NCBI RefSeq assembly: GCF_003501885.1
Contig: NZ_QWFA01000012.1
Span: 1 to 57,609, forward strand
Source of the DNA: Streptomyces globisporus
GTDB lineage: Bacteria > Actinomycetota > Actinomycetes > Streptomycetales > Streptomycetaceae
Direction of reading: 5' to 3'
DNA length: 57,609 nt
Each line of letters begins with the position of its first letter. The first letter of the stretch is position 1. This document shows positions 1 to 8,049 of the stretch, in pieces. The position numbers and the translations under genes are program-made. Below the pieces are notes generated by a model that saw only the letters and a list, made by a program, of their open reading frames with translations, did not search any database and was not told the origin of the DNA.

Positions 1-63
1 CGGCCGGTGAGCGGCAGGATGGGCCGGGGTCGGGGTCGGGAAGCGTTCGGGGGAACGGGGACC

Positions 64-1362
64 ATGACGGAGACAGGTTCGGCGGGGGTGCCGCGGGTGA
101 CGGGCCAGGGGGCGGGCCGCCGGGCCACCCGGTTGCTGCATCGGGCGCGGGAGGCGCGGCTGGCGGGCGAGCCGTCCGGTGTGGTGCCCCGGGCGGAGAT
201 CGACGCCTCCTGGGACCGGGTGGTGCGCAGCGGAATCGACCCCGACCAGTCGCCGGAGAGCGAGCTGCTGGAGGCGGACGAGATCGAGCACCGGCGGCGC
301 AGCACGGCGCTCGGTGAACTGATGCCGTTGCTGCGGGCGGGACTGGCCTCGATCGCGGACGCCGCGCAGCAGATCATGGTGGTGACCGACACCGAGGGCC
401 GGGTGCTGTGGCGGCAGGGCAACACGGGGGTGCTGCGCCGGGCCCACGACATCTGCCTGGAGGAGGGCGCGGCCTGGGCCGAGGCGGCGACCGGGACGAA
501 CGCGATCGGGACGGCGCTGGCCGCCCGGGTCCCCATCCAGGTGCACTCCGCCGAGCACTTCATCCGGGCGCTGCACGGCTGGACCTGTGCGGCGGCCCCG
601 GTGCGGGATCCGCGCGACGGGCGGCTGATCGGGATCGTCGACATCAGCGGTCCCGCGTCCACGTTCCATCCGGCGACGCTGGCCCTGGTCGACTCGGTGG
701 CCCGGCTCGCCGAGGGCGAGATCCGCACCCGGCACCTGGCGGAGATCGAGCGGCTGCGCGCGGTGGCCGCGCCGATCCTGTGCCGGATCGGCGGGCGGGC
801 GCTGGCGGTGGACGTGCACGGGCGGCTGGCGGCGGTGACCGGCATGCCTCCGGTGGACCGGCTGCCGCTGCCGAAGTCGTTGCGGCCGGGTCCGGTGTGG
901 CTGCCCTCGCTCGGCATGTGCCGGGTCGAGCCGCTGCCGGGCGGCTGGCTGGTGCAGGTGGACGACGTCGGGACGGTGCGGGGGGCGCCGCGCCGGGTGG
1001 TGCTGGACCTGAGCCGGCCCCGGGCGCTCGCCGTGCATCTGACCGGGCCGCTGGGCAGCGTGAAGCAGCGGCTCTCGCCGCGCCACGCGGAGCTGCTGTA
1101 CGCGCTGGCGGTGCACCGGCAGGGGCGGACGGCCTCGGAGCTGGCGCGGGACATCTTCGGGGACGCGACCCGGACGGTGACGGTCCGCGCCGAGATCTCC
1201 CGGCTGCGGCGTCATCTGGCGGAGGTCCTGGCCCACCGCCCGTACCGCTTCGGGGACGGGGTGGAGGTGGAGGTGATCCGTCCGGAGCACGACGCGGATC
1301 TGCTGCCGCACTCGCTGGCGCCGGTGGTGGCGGAGGCCCGCGGGGCGGCGCGGGCCACCTGA
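64..1362 (+). CDS. GAF-domain transcriptional regulator
   Basis: About 432 residues. The N-terminal half is a GAF-type sensory domain of the FhlA/AcoR kind: a region beginning around IMVVTDTEGRVLWR, then GAAWAEAATGTNAIGTAL and an HGWTCAAAPVRDPR loop. The C-terminal part (roughly residues 340-410) looks like a winged helix: ELLYALAVHRQGRTASELA followed by TVRAEISRLRRHL. There is no sigma-54 AAA+ domain, so it is likely a one-component regulator that binds DNA through the C-terminal helix-turn-helix. The reading frame is open from base 7, but ATG 64 (MTETGS) fits the usual N-terminus better than the Arg/Gly-rich extension. Streptomyces homologues are often linked to alcohol or aldehyde metabolism genes, but no such partner lies inside the window. 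The ligand is unknown. Confidence 0.8.
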   Translation: MTETGSAGVPRVTGQGAGRRATRLLHRAREARLAGEPSGVVPRAEIDASWDRVVRSGIDPDQSPESELLEADEIEHRRRSTALGELMPLLRAGLASIADAAQQIMVVTDTEGRVLWRQGNTGVLRRAHDICLEEGAAWAEAATGTNAIGTALAARVPIQVHSAEHFIRALHGWTCAAAPVRDPRDGRLIGIVDISGPASTFHPATLALVDSVARLAEGEIRTRHLAEIERLRAVAAPILCRIGGRALAVDVHGRLAAVTGMPPVDRLPLPKSLRPGPVWLPSLGMCRVEPLPGGWLVQVDDVGTVRGAPRRVVLDLSRPRALAVHLTGPLGSVKQRLSPRHAELLYALAVHRQGRTASELARDIFGDATRTVTVRAEISRLRRHLAEVLAHRPYRFGDGVEVEVIRPEHDADLLPHSLAPVVAEARGAARAT

Positions 1363-1409
1363 AGGGGGCGCTGTGCGCCGGTGTGCGGCTCCATGGTTTT
1401 CTGGCCGTC

Positions 1410-2006
1410 ATGAGCGACATCCCGCAGCCCGCAGCGCCGACCACCGAGGTGACCGTCTGGTCCCTGGAACAGACCTCGCCCGCCGACCTCCGCCCGGCGC
1501 GCGCACCGGAGGGCGATGTCCGCATCGTCCGGTCCGAGGTTCCGCTGCCGGAGTTCAGCCGCTTCCTCTACTCCGCGGTGGGCGGGGACATCCGGTGGAC
1601 CGACCGGCTGAGCCTGACGTACGCCCAGTGGCAGGAGGTCCTGGAGCGGCCCGGCGCGGAGACCTGGGTGGCGTACGAGAAAGGGACGCCGGCCGGGTAC
1701 GTCGAGCTGAACCCGCAGGACGACGGCGTGGTCGAGATCATGTACTTCGGGCTGATCCCCGCGTTCCGGGGGCGGCGGATCGGCGGTCATCTCCTCAGCT
1801 ACGGCGTGGCGCGCGCCTGGGACCTGGCGGAGCGCTGGCCCGAGCGGCCCGTGACGAAGCGGGTGTGGCTGCACACCTGCTCCAAGGACGGGCCGCACGC
1901 CATGGACAACTACCTGCGCCGCGGCTTCCGGCTCTTCGACACGAAGACCGAGGTGGAGCCGGAGGTGGCGACGCCCGGTCCGTGGCCCGGGGCGTACGCC
2001 TCCTGA
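1410..2006 (+). CDS. GNAT family N-acetyltransferase
   Basis: 198 residues. It carries the acetyl-CoA site of the Gcn5-related fold: IMYFGLIPAFRGRRIGGHLL matches the central beta-strand and the R/Q-x-x-G-x-G/A pyrophosphate loop (here RGRRIGG), followed by a KRVWLHTCSKDG strand and a DNYLRRGF helix typical of GNAT C-termini. The substrate cannot be deduced. The start chosen is ATG 1410, because upstream codons in this frame lie inside the preceding regulator in a Gly/Ala/Pro-rich shadow translation. It begins 47 bases after the GAF regulator on the same strand and may be co-transcribed with it. A region of about 200 bases without genes follows before the sulfur leader. Confidence 0.85.
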   Translation: MSDIPQPAAPTTEVTVWSLEQTSPADLRPARAPEGDVRIVRSEVPLPEFSRFLYSAVGGDIRWTDRLSLTYAQWQEVLERPGAETWVAYEKGTPAGYVELNPQDDGVVEIMYFGLIPAFRGRRIGGHLLSYGVARAWDLAERWPERPVTKRVWLHTCSKDGPHAMDNYLRRGFRLFDTKTEVEPEVATPGPWPGAYAS

Positions 2007-2205
2007 TCGTCGGTGTTCCCCTGGGGGCGGTGGAGTGACCGCCCCCTCTTCGCACTCCCTCTCCGGGCCCTGTGCGGGCGATTTGTCGGTAATGTCGATG
2101 AGGCACTCCGTGACCGGCACCACATCGTCCCACCCTTCGAGACCCAGCCGTCCACATAGCGGATAGTGGTGGACTGCCCCGAGATGTGCGTGACACGCTT
2201 CCGTC

Positions 2206-2289
2206 ATGCCTGGAACTGGAATTGCCTTGGTGAGTCGACGCCACGTCGACCTCGGCCGCATGTCCAGCGCCATCTGTCCGGCGAGCTGA
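2206..2289 (+). CDS. sulfur-operon leader peptide (27 or 19 codons)
   Basis: A short ORF opens at ATG 2206, or in frame at GTG 2230, and ends with TGA at 2287-2289, 115 bases before sirA. The core reads VSRRHVDLGRMSSAIC and then PAS. It matches the Streptomyces 'putative leader peptide' type, recognised by an R-x-H-V-D-L-x-R core and a single Cys near the C-terminus, which recurs ahead of sulfur-assimilation genes. Mycobacteria use Cys-rich upstream ORFs as cysteine-responsive attenuators, so a role in sulfur-dependent control of sirA is plausible but inferred. The only Cys is four residues from the end. No strong Shine-Dalgarno is visible at ATG 2206, and a leaderless or weakly translated ORF is possible. 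Confidence 0.75.
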   Translation: MPGTGIALVSRRHVDLGRMSSAICPAS

Positions 2290-2404
2290 GAGACCCAGCA
2301 CCGCCGCTCTTCGTCTTCCCTCTGAACCGCCTGCGCACCGCCGCGCCTCAGCGCGAGTGTGCCGCTCAGAGCCGCCCTCCCGCAGTCCCGAAGGACGTAT
2401 TGTC

Positions 2405-4102
2405 ATGGCCGCCACCCCGGAACAGCCTGCGACCACCACGCCCCGCCGCAAGGCCGGACGCCACCGTGGCGAGGGTCAGTGGGCCGTGGGCCACCACACC
2501 CCGCTCAACGGGAACGAGCAGTTCAAGAAGGACGACGACGGTCTCAACGTACGGACACGTATTGAGACGATCTACTCCAAGCGCGGCTTCGACTCCATCG
2601 ACCCGAACGACCTGCGCGGACGCATGCGCTGGTGGGGGCTGTACACCCAGCGCAAGCCCGGCATCGACGGCGGCAAGACGGCCGTGCTGGAGCCGGAGGA
2701 GCTGGACGACAAGTACTTCATGCTGCGGGTCCGGATCGACGGGGGCCGGCTGACCACGCAGCAGCTGCGGGTGGTCGGGGAGATCTCGCAGGAGTTCGCG
2801 CGCGGGACCGCCGACCTCACCGACCGGCAGAACGTGCAGTACCACTGGATCCGCATCGAGGACGTGCCGGAGATCTGGCGGCGGCTCGAAGAGGTGGGCC
2901 TGTCCACCACCGAGGCCTGCGGTGACACGCCCCGCGTGATCCTCGGCTCCCCCGTCGCGGGCATCGCCGAGAACGAGATCATCGACGGCACCCCCGCGAT
3001 CGACGAGATCCAGCGCCGGTTCATCGGCAACCCCGACTTCTCCAACCTGCCCCGCAAGTTCAAGTCCGCCGTCTCCGGCTCCCCGCACCTGGACGTGGCG
3101 CACGAGATCAACGACGTCGCCTTCGTCGGTGTGAACCACCCGGAGCACGGCCCCGGCTTCGACCTCTGGGTCGGCGGCGGCCTCTCCACCAACCCCAAGC
3201 TCGGGGTGCGGCTCGGCGCCTGGGTGCCGCTGGACGAGGTGCCGGACGTGTACGGCGGGGTCATCGGGATCTTCCGCGACTACGGCTACCGGCGGCTGCG
3301 CACCCGCGCCCGGCTGAAGTTCCTGGTCGCGGACTGGGGCGCGGAGAAGTTCCGCCAGATCCTGGAGGACGAGTACCTCAAACGGAAGCTGGTCGACGGG
3401 CCCGCGCCCGAGCAGCCCGCCCAGACCTGGCGCGACCACCTCGGGGTGCACCGGCAGAAGGACGGCCGCTTCTACGTCGGCTTCGCCGCGCGGGTGGGCC
3501 GGGTCGACGGCTCGACGCTCACCAAGATCGCCGACCTGGCGGACGCGCACGGCTCCGGCCGGGTGCGGACCACCGCCGAGCAGAAGATGATCGTGCTGGA
3601 CGTGGCCGAGGAGCAGGTCGACTCCCTGGTCGCCGGTCTGGAGGCGCTGGATCTCAAGGTCACCCCGTCCCCGTTCCGGCGCGGCACGATGGCCTGCACC
3701 GGCATCGAGTTCTGCAAGCTGGCGATCGTCGAGACGAAGGCGCGCGGTGCTTCCCTGATCGACGAACTGGAGCGCCGCATCCCGGAGTTCGACCAGCCGA
3801 TCACCATCAACATCAACGGCTGCCCGAACGCCTGCGCCCGCATCCAGGTCGCGGACATCGGTCTCAAGGGCCAGCTGATGCTGGACGAGAACGGCGAGCA
3901 GGTCGAGGGCTACCAGGTGCACCTCGGCGGGGCGCTGGGCCTGGAGGCCGGGTTCGGCCGCAAGGTCCGCGGTCTGAAGGTCACCTCGGCCGAACTGCCG
4001 GACTACGTCGAGCGGGTGCTCGGCAAGTTCCAGGAGGAGCGCGAGGACGGCGAGCGCTTCGCGACCTGGGCGGCGCGCGCCAGTGCGGAGTCGCTGTCAT
4101 GA
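2405..4102 (+). CDS. sirA: ferredoxin nitrite/sulfite reductase, assimilatory sulfite reductase
   Basis: 565 residues, the usual length for SirA-type siroheme/[4Fe-4S] reductases. It reduces sulfite to sulfide with six electrons from ferredoxin in the cytoplasm. The four cluster ligands are visible as C431 and C437 in MACTGIEFC and C473 and C477 in NGCPNAC. Two ferredoxin-like and siroheme-binding half domains precede them. The sulfur context (cysH, cysC, cysD, cysN and a sirohydrochlorin chelatase) favours sulfite over nitrite as substrate. ATG 2405 has GAAGGA about ten bases upstream. Its stop overlaps the next start in ATGA, so the two genes are translationally coupled. The short leader ORF at 2206-2289 probably tunes expression. 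Confidence 0.95.
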   Translation: MAATPEQPATTTPRRKAGRHRGEGQWAVGHHTPLNGNEQFKKDDDGLNVRTRIETIYSKRGFDSIDPNDLRGRMRWWGLYTQRKPGIDGGKTAVLEPEELDDKYFMLRVRIDGGRLTTQQLRVVGEISQEFARGTADLTDRQNVQYHWIRIEDVPEIWRRLEEVGLSTTEACGDTPRVILGSPVAGIAENEIIDGTPAIDEIQRRFIGNPDFSNLPRKFKSAVSGSPHLDVAHEINDVAFVGVNHPEHGPGFDLWVGGGLSTNPKLGVRLGAWVPLDEVPDVYGGVIGIFRDYGYRRLRTRARLKFLVADWGAEKFRQILEDEYLKRKLVDGPAPEQPAQTWRDHLGVHRQKDGRFYVGFAARVGRVDGSTLTKIADLADAHGSGRVRTTAEQKMIVLDVAEEQVDSLVAGLEALDLKVTPSPFRRGTMACTGIEFCKLAIVETKARGASLIDELERRIPEFDQPITININGCPNACARIQVADIGLKGQLMLDENGEQVEGYQVHLGGALGLEAGFGRKVRGLKVTSAELPDYVERVLGKFQEEREDGERFATWAARASAESLS

Positions 4103-4278
4103 GCGAACGAGCCGCCCCGTTCTACTGCCCGTACTGCGGCGACGAGGACCTGCGCCCCAACGAGACCGGTCACGGCGCCTGGGAATGTGCTTCCTGCAAC
4201 CGTGCGTTCCAGCTGAAGTTCCTGGGTCTGCTGACCCGGGGCGTTCAGCGCAACGACGGTGAAGGGGACGCGATATGA
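4099..4278 (+). CDS. small zinc-ribbon protein of the sulfur operon
   Basis: 59 residues, with its start overlapping the sirA stop (ATGA at 4099-4102) and its stop overlapping the cysH start (ATGA at 4275-4278). Two CxxC pairs, CPYC near residue 10 and CASC near residue 31, form a zinc-ribbon or rubredoxin-like knuckle (FYCPYCGDEDLRPN and WECASCNRAF). The tight coupling on both sides and the cysteine pairs point to a metal or redox helper of sulfite or APS reduction, but no biochemical function can be assigned from sequence. It may have been missed by automated annotation because of its size. Confidence 0.85.
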   Translation: MSERAAPFYCPYCGDEDLRPNETGHGAWECASCNRAFQLKFLGLLTRGVQRNDGEGDAI

Positions 4279-4991
4279 CGGACACTCTGCTGAGCGGAGA
4301 GCTGACCGACGATGAGCTTCGGGAGCTGGCCGAGCGGGCCGGACGGGAGCTGGAGGACGCCTCCGCCACCGAGATCCTGAAGTGGGCGACCGACACCTTC
4401 GGGCCGCGCTTCTGCGTCACCTCCTCGATGGAGGACGCCGTGGTCGCGCATCTGGCGTCGCGGGTGCTGCCGGGCGTGGACGTGGTCTTCCTGGACACGG
4501 GCTACCACTTCCCGGAGACCATCGGCACCCGGGACGCGGTGGACGCGGTGATGGACGTCAACGTCATCACGATCACCCCGCGGCAGACCGTCGCCGAGCA
4601 GGACGCGGAGTACGGCGAGAAGCTGCACGACCGGGACCCCGACCTGTGCTGCGCGCTGCGCAAGGTGAAGCCGTTGGAGGACGGCCTGACCACGTACGCC
4701 GCGTGGGCGACGGGGCTGCGCCGTGACGAGTCGCCGACCCGGGCGAACACCCCGGTCGTCGGCTGGGACGCCAAGCGCCGAAAGGTGAAGGTCTCCCCCA
4801 TCGCCCGCTGGACCCAGGACGACGTGGACGCCTACGTCGCCGAGCACGGCGTGCTCACCAACCCGCTGCTGATGGACGGTTACGCCTCCGTCGGCTGCGC
4901 GCCCTGCACCCGCCGGGTGCTGGAGGGCGAGGACGCACGGGCCGGCCGCTGGGCCGGACGGGGCAAGACCGAATGCGGGCTGCACGGCTGA
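4275..4991 (+). CDS. cysH: adenylyl-sulfate (APS) reductase, thioredoxin-dependent
   Basis: 238 residues. It reduces activated sulfate to sulfite and AMP. The PAPS-reductase fold shows FLDTGYHFPET and a sulfate-activating P-loop-like SSMEDAVVAH segment. Cluster ligands CC at 125-126 (DLCCALRKVKPL) and C208/C211 (VGCAPC) mark the [4Fe-4S] subclass, which normally uses APS rather than PAPS. The C-terminal ECGLH carries the catalytic Cys at about 235. The gene overlaps the zinc-ribbon gene by four bases and abuts cysC. Having both APS reductase and APS kinase in one operon is common in actinomycetes, but substrate choice is not proven here. Confidence 0.93.
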   Translation: MTDTLLSGELTDDELRELAERAGRELEDASATEILKWATDTFGPRFCVTSSMEDAVVAHLASRVLPGVDVVFLDTGYHFPETIGTRDAVDAVMDVNVITITPRQTVAEQDAEYGEKLHDRDPDLCCALRKVKPLEDGLTTYAAWATGLRRDESPTRANTPVVGWDAKRRKVKVSPIARWTQDDVDAYVAEHGVLTNPLLMDGYASVGCAPCTRRVLEGEDARAGRWAGRGKTECGLHG

Positions 4992-5014
4992 TGACGACTG
5001 ATCAGGAGACTTCG

Positions 5015-5560
5015 ATGAGCGTGACGGAGACGGGGGCCACGATCTGGCTCACCGGTCTGCCGAGCGCGGGCAAGACCACCATCGCGTACGAGCTGGCGGG
5101 CCGGCTGCGGACCGAGGGCCACAAGGTGGAGGTGCTCGACGGCGACGAGATCCGCGAGTTCCTCTCCGCGGGCCTCGGATTCTCCCGCGAGGACCGGCAC
5201 ACCAACGTGGCCCGGATCGGCTTCGTCGCCGAACTCCTCGCGGCCAACGGCGTGAAGGTGCTGGTCCCCGTCATCGCCCCGTTCGCCGACAGCCGCGAGG
5301 CCGTCCGCAAGCGGCACGCCACCGAGTCCACCACCTACCTGGAGGTGCACGTCGCGACCCCCGTCGAGGTGTGCTCCGTACGCGATGTGAAGGGCCTTTA
5401 CGCCAAGCAGGCGGCCGGCGAGATCAGCGGGCTCACCGGGGTCGACGACCCCTACGAGGCCCCCGAATCGCCCGACCTGCGGATCGAGTCGCACCAGCAG
5501 ACCGTGCAGGAGTCAGCGGCGGCGCTTCACGCGCTGCTCACCGAGAGGGGCCTGGCGTGA
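5015..5560 (+). CDS. cysC: adenylyl-sulfate kinase
   Basis: 181 residues. It phosphorylates APS to PAPS. The P-loop TGLPSAGKTT is near residue 15, followed by EVLDGDEIREFLSAGLGFSREDR, the conserved APS-binding region, and DVKGLYAKQAAGEISGLTGV toward the C-terminus. An in-frame ATG at 4991 overlaps the cysH stop, but ATG 5015 is preferred because CAGGAG sits 6-7 bases upstream (5003-5008). The gene ends in GTGA, overlapping the GTG start of cysD. In an assimilatory operon it feeds PAPS to sulfotransferases or provides an alternative route of sulfate activation. Confidence 0.93.
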   Translation: MSVTETGATIWLTGLPSAGKTTIAYELAGRLRTEGHKVEVLDGDEIREFLSAGLGFSREDRHTNVARIGFVAELLAANGVKVLVPVIAPFADSREAVRKRHATESTTYLEVHVATPVEVCSVRDVKGLYAKQAAGEISGLTGVDDPYEAPESPDLRIESHQQTVQESAAALHALLTERGLA

Positions 5561-6495
5561 GTGCCGTCACCACCACCGTGTCCGAGGGCACAGCGAACCC
5601 GTACGCGCTCAGCCACCTGGACTCCCTGGAGTCCGAGGCGGTCCACATCTTCCGCGAGGTGGCGGGTGAGTTCGAGCGGCCGGTGATCCTGTTCTCCGGC
5701 GGCAAGGACTCCATCGTGATGCTGCACCTGGCGCTCAAGGCGTTCGCGCCCGCGCCGGTGCCGTTCACGCTGCTGCACGTGGACACCGGGCACAACTTCC
5801 CCGAGGTCCTCGACTACCGCGACCGTACGGTCAAGAAGCACGGGCTGCGGCTGCACGTCGCCTCCGTGCAGGAGTACATCGACGCCGGGAAGCTCCGCGA
5901 GCGCCCCGACGGCACCCGCAATCCGCTCCAGACCGTGCCGCTGACCGAGGCCATCCAGCAGCACCGCTTCGACGCGGTGTTCGGCGGCGGTCGGCGCGAC
6001 GAGGAGAAGGCTCGCGCCAAGGAGCGGGTGTTCTCGCTGCGCGACGAGTTCTCCCAGTGGGACCCGCGCCGCCAGCGCCCCGAGCTGTGGCAGCTGTACA
6101 ACGGCCGGCACGCCCCCGGGGAGCACGTCCGGGTCTTCCCGATCTCCAACTGGACCGAGCTGGACGTCTGGCAGTACATCGCGCGCGAGGGGATCGAGCT
6201 GCCGGAGATCTACTTCGCCCACGAGCGCGAGGTGTTCAACCGCAACGGCATGTGGCTGACGGCGGGGCACTGGGGCGGGCCGAAGGAGCACGAGGCCACC
6301 GAGACCCGGCTCGTGCGCTACCGCACGGTCGGCGACATGTCCTGCACCGGGGCCGTCGACTCCGACGCCACCACGTTGGACGCCGTGATCACCGAGATCG
6401 CCGCCTCCCGGCTCACCGAGCGGGGCGCGACCCGCGCCGACGACAAGATGTCCGAGGCCGCGATGGAAGACCGCAAGCGCGAGGGGTACTTCTAA
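5557..6495 (+). CDS. cysD: sulfate adenylyltransferase subunit 2
   Basis: 312 residues, GTG start overlapping the cysC stop (GTGA at 5557-5560). This is the catalytic ATP pyrophosphatase-type subunit of heterodimeric ATP sulfurylase, making APS from ATP and sulfate. The PP-loop SGGKDS (VILFSGGKDSIVMLHLALK) lies near residue 48, with FGGGRRDEEKARAKER and the C-terminal AAMEDRKREGYF typical of CysD. Although the reading frame is open further upstream inside cysC, the coupled GTG gives the normal N-terminus (SAVTTTVSEG...NPYALSHLD). CysN follows without a gap and is the GTPase partner. Confidence 0.94.
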   Translation: MSAVTTTVSEGTANPYALSHLDSLESEAVHIFREVAGEFERPVILFSGGKDSIVMLHLALKAFAPAPVPFTLLHVDTGHNFPEVLDYRDRTVKKHGLRLHVASVQEYIDAGKLRERPDGTRNPLQTVPLTEAIQQHRFDAVFGGGRRDEEKARAKERVFSLRDEFSQWDPRRQRPELWQLYNGRHAPGEHVRVFPISNWTELDVWQYIAREGIELPEIYFAHEREVFNRNGMWLTAGHWGGPKEHEATETRLVRYRTVGDMSCTGAVDSDATTLDAVITEIAASRLTERGATRADDKMSEAAMEDRKREGYF

Positions 6496-7830
6496 ATGAC
6501 CACCACAGCTGAGCAGTTGAGCGCCACCACCCTGCTGCGCTTCGCCACCGCCGGGTCCGTCGACGACGGCAAGTCCACCCTGGTGGGCCGGCTGCTGCAC
6601 GACTCCAAGTCGGTCCTCACCGACCAGCTGGAGGCCGTCGAGCAGGCGTCGCTCAACCGCGGGCAGGAGGCGCCGGACCTGGCGCTGCTGACCGACGGGC
6701 TGCGCGCCGAGCGCGAGCAGGGCATCACCATCGACGTCGCCTACCGCTACTTCGCCACCACCCGGCGGCGGTTCATCCTCGCCGACACCCCGGGCCATGT
6801 GCAGTACACCCGGAACATGGTGACGGGTGCCTCCACCGCCGAGCTGGCCGTGGTGCTGGTCGACGCCCGCAACGGGGTCGTCGAGCAGACCCGCCGGCAC
6901 GCCGCCGTCGCCGCCCTGCTGCGCGTCCCGCACGTGGTGCTGGCGGTCAACAAGATGGACCTGGTCGACTACGCGGAGCCCGTGTTCGCCGCGATAGCCG
7001 AGGAGTTCACCGCGTACGCCGCCTCCCTCGGCGTCCCGGAGATCACCGCGATCCCGATCTCGGCGCTGGCCGGGGACAACGTCGTGGAGCCGTCCGCGCA
7101 CATGGACTGGTACGGCGGGCCGACCGTCCTGGAGCACCTGGAGACGGTGCCGGTCAGCCACGACCTCACCGCCTGCCACGCGCGTTTCCCCGTGCAGTAC
7201 GTGATCCGCCCGCAGTCCGCCGAGCACCCCGACTACCGGGGGTACGCCGGTCAGATCGCCGCCGGGGTGTTCCGGGTCGGCGAGTCCGTCTCCGTACTCC
7301 CCTCGGGGCGTACGACGACGATCACCGGTATCGACACGCTCGGCGAGAGCGTCGACATCGCGTGGGCCCCGCAGTCGGTGACGCTCCGGCTGGCCGACGA
7401 CATCGACATCTCGCGCGGCGACCTGATCGCCCCCGCCGACGACGCCCCGCCGGTCACCCAGGACGTCGAGGCGACCGTCTGCCACGTCGCGGACCAGCCG
7501 CTCTCGGTGGGCCAGCGGGTGCTGCTCAAGCACACCACCCGCACGGTCAAGGCGATCGTCAAGGACATCCCGTCCCGGCTCACCCTGGACGACCTCTCCC
7601 AGCACCCGGCGCCCGGGCAGCTGGTCGCCAACGACATCGGGCGGGTCGTCGTGCGCACCGCCGAGCCGCTCGCGCTCGACGCGTACGAGGACTCCCGGCG
7701 CACCGGCTCGTTCCTGCTGATCGACCCGGCGGACGGGACGACGCTGAGCGCCGGAATGGCGGGCGCCGCGTTCGCCGCCGCCGCCGAGGCCGTCGTGACG
7801 GCCGACGACGACGCCGAATGGGACTTCTGA
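6496..7830 (+). CDS. cysN: sulfate adenylyltransferase subunit 1 (GTPase)
   Basis: 444 residues, starting at the base after the cysD stop. It is an EF-Tu-like GTPase that drives APS synthesis by CysD. Visible motifs are G1 AGSVDDGKST near residue 20, the switch region REQGITIDVAYRYF, G3 DTPGH and G4 NKMD. It has no fused C-terminal APS kinase domain, consistent with the separate cysC. The stop codon overlaps an ATG at 7830 that opens a 32-codon ORF of doubtful status. An 18-bp palindrome lies just after the gene. Confidence 0.94.
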   Translation: MTTTAEQLSATTLLRFATAGSVDDGKSTLVGRLLHDSKSVLTDQLEAVEQASLNRGQEAPDLALLTDGLRAEREQGITIDVAYRYFATTRRRFILADTPGHVQYTRNMVTGASTAELAVVLVDARNGVVEQTRRHAAVAALLRVPHVVLAVNKMDLVDYAEPVFAAIAEEFTAYAASLGVPEITAIPISALAGDNVVEPSAHMDWYGGPTVLEHLETVPVSHDLTACHARFPVQYVIRPQSAEHPDYRGYAGQIAAGVFRVGESVSVLPSGRTTTITGIDTLGESVDIAWAPQSVTLRLADDIDISRGDLIAPADDAPPVTQDVEATVCHVADQPLSVGQRVLLKHTTRTVKAIVKDIPSRLTLDDLSQHPAPGQLVANDIGRVVVRTAEPLALDAYEDSRRTGSFLLIDPADGTTLSAGMAGAAFAAAAEAVVTADDDAEWDF

Positions 7831-7848
7831 TGGCCACCGATTTCTTCT

Positions 7849-7866
7849 CCTCCTTCGCGAAGGAGG
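7849..7866. terminator. 18-bp perfect palindrome after cysN
   Basis: Bases 7849-7866 (CCTCCTTCGCGAAGGAGG) are perfectly self-complementary, about 20 bases after the cysN stop and about 180 before the start of the sulfonate importer. It could form a strong hairpin acting as a terminator or attenuator without a T-tract, or be bound as a dimer operator. It lies inside two tiny overlapping ORFs (7830-7928 and, just beyond, 7919-8005). Confidence 0.4.
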
Positions 7867-8049
7867 GCGGCCGGGTGGGCAGCGGCGCCCTCGGCAGCGG
7901 CCAGGGCGGGGTCGGGCGATGTGCGTGATGACGTACGCGCACCGCTCGCGCGCCCCGCACCCGTACCGCCGCAGACCTGCCGACCTTCCGGTCCCACCCC
8001 CCTGACCAGACAGCGGGGTGAGATCGGGCCAACGAGAGGAAAACCTCCC

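Noticed and set aside
7830..7928. A 32-codon ORF overlapping the cysN stop as a real gene
   Set aside because: It has no Shine-Dalgarno and no recognisable motif, and half of it is made by the palindrome; kept only as part of a finding.
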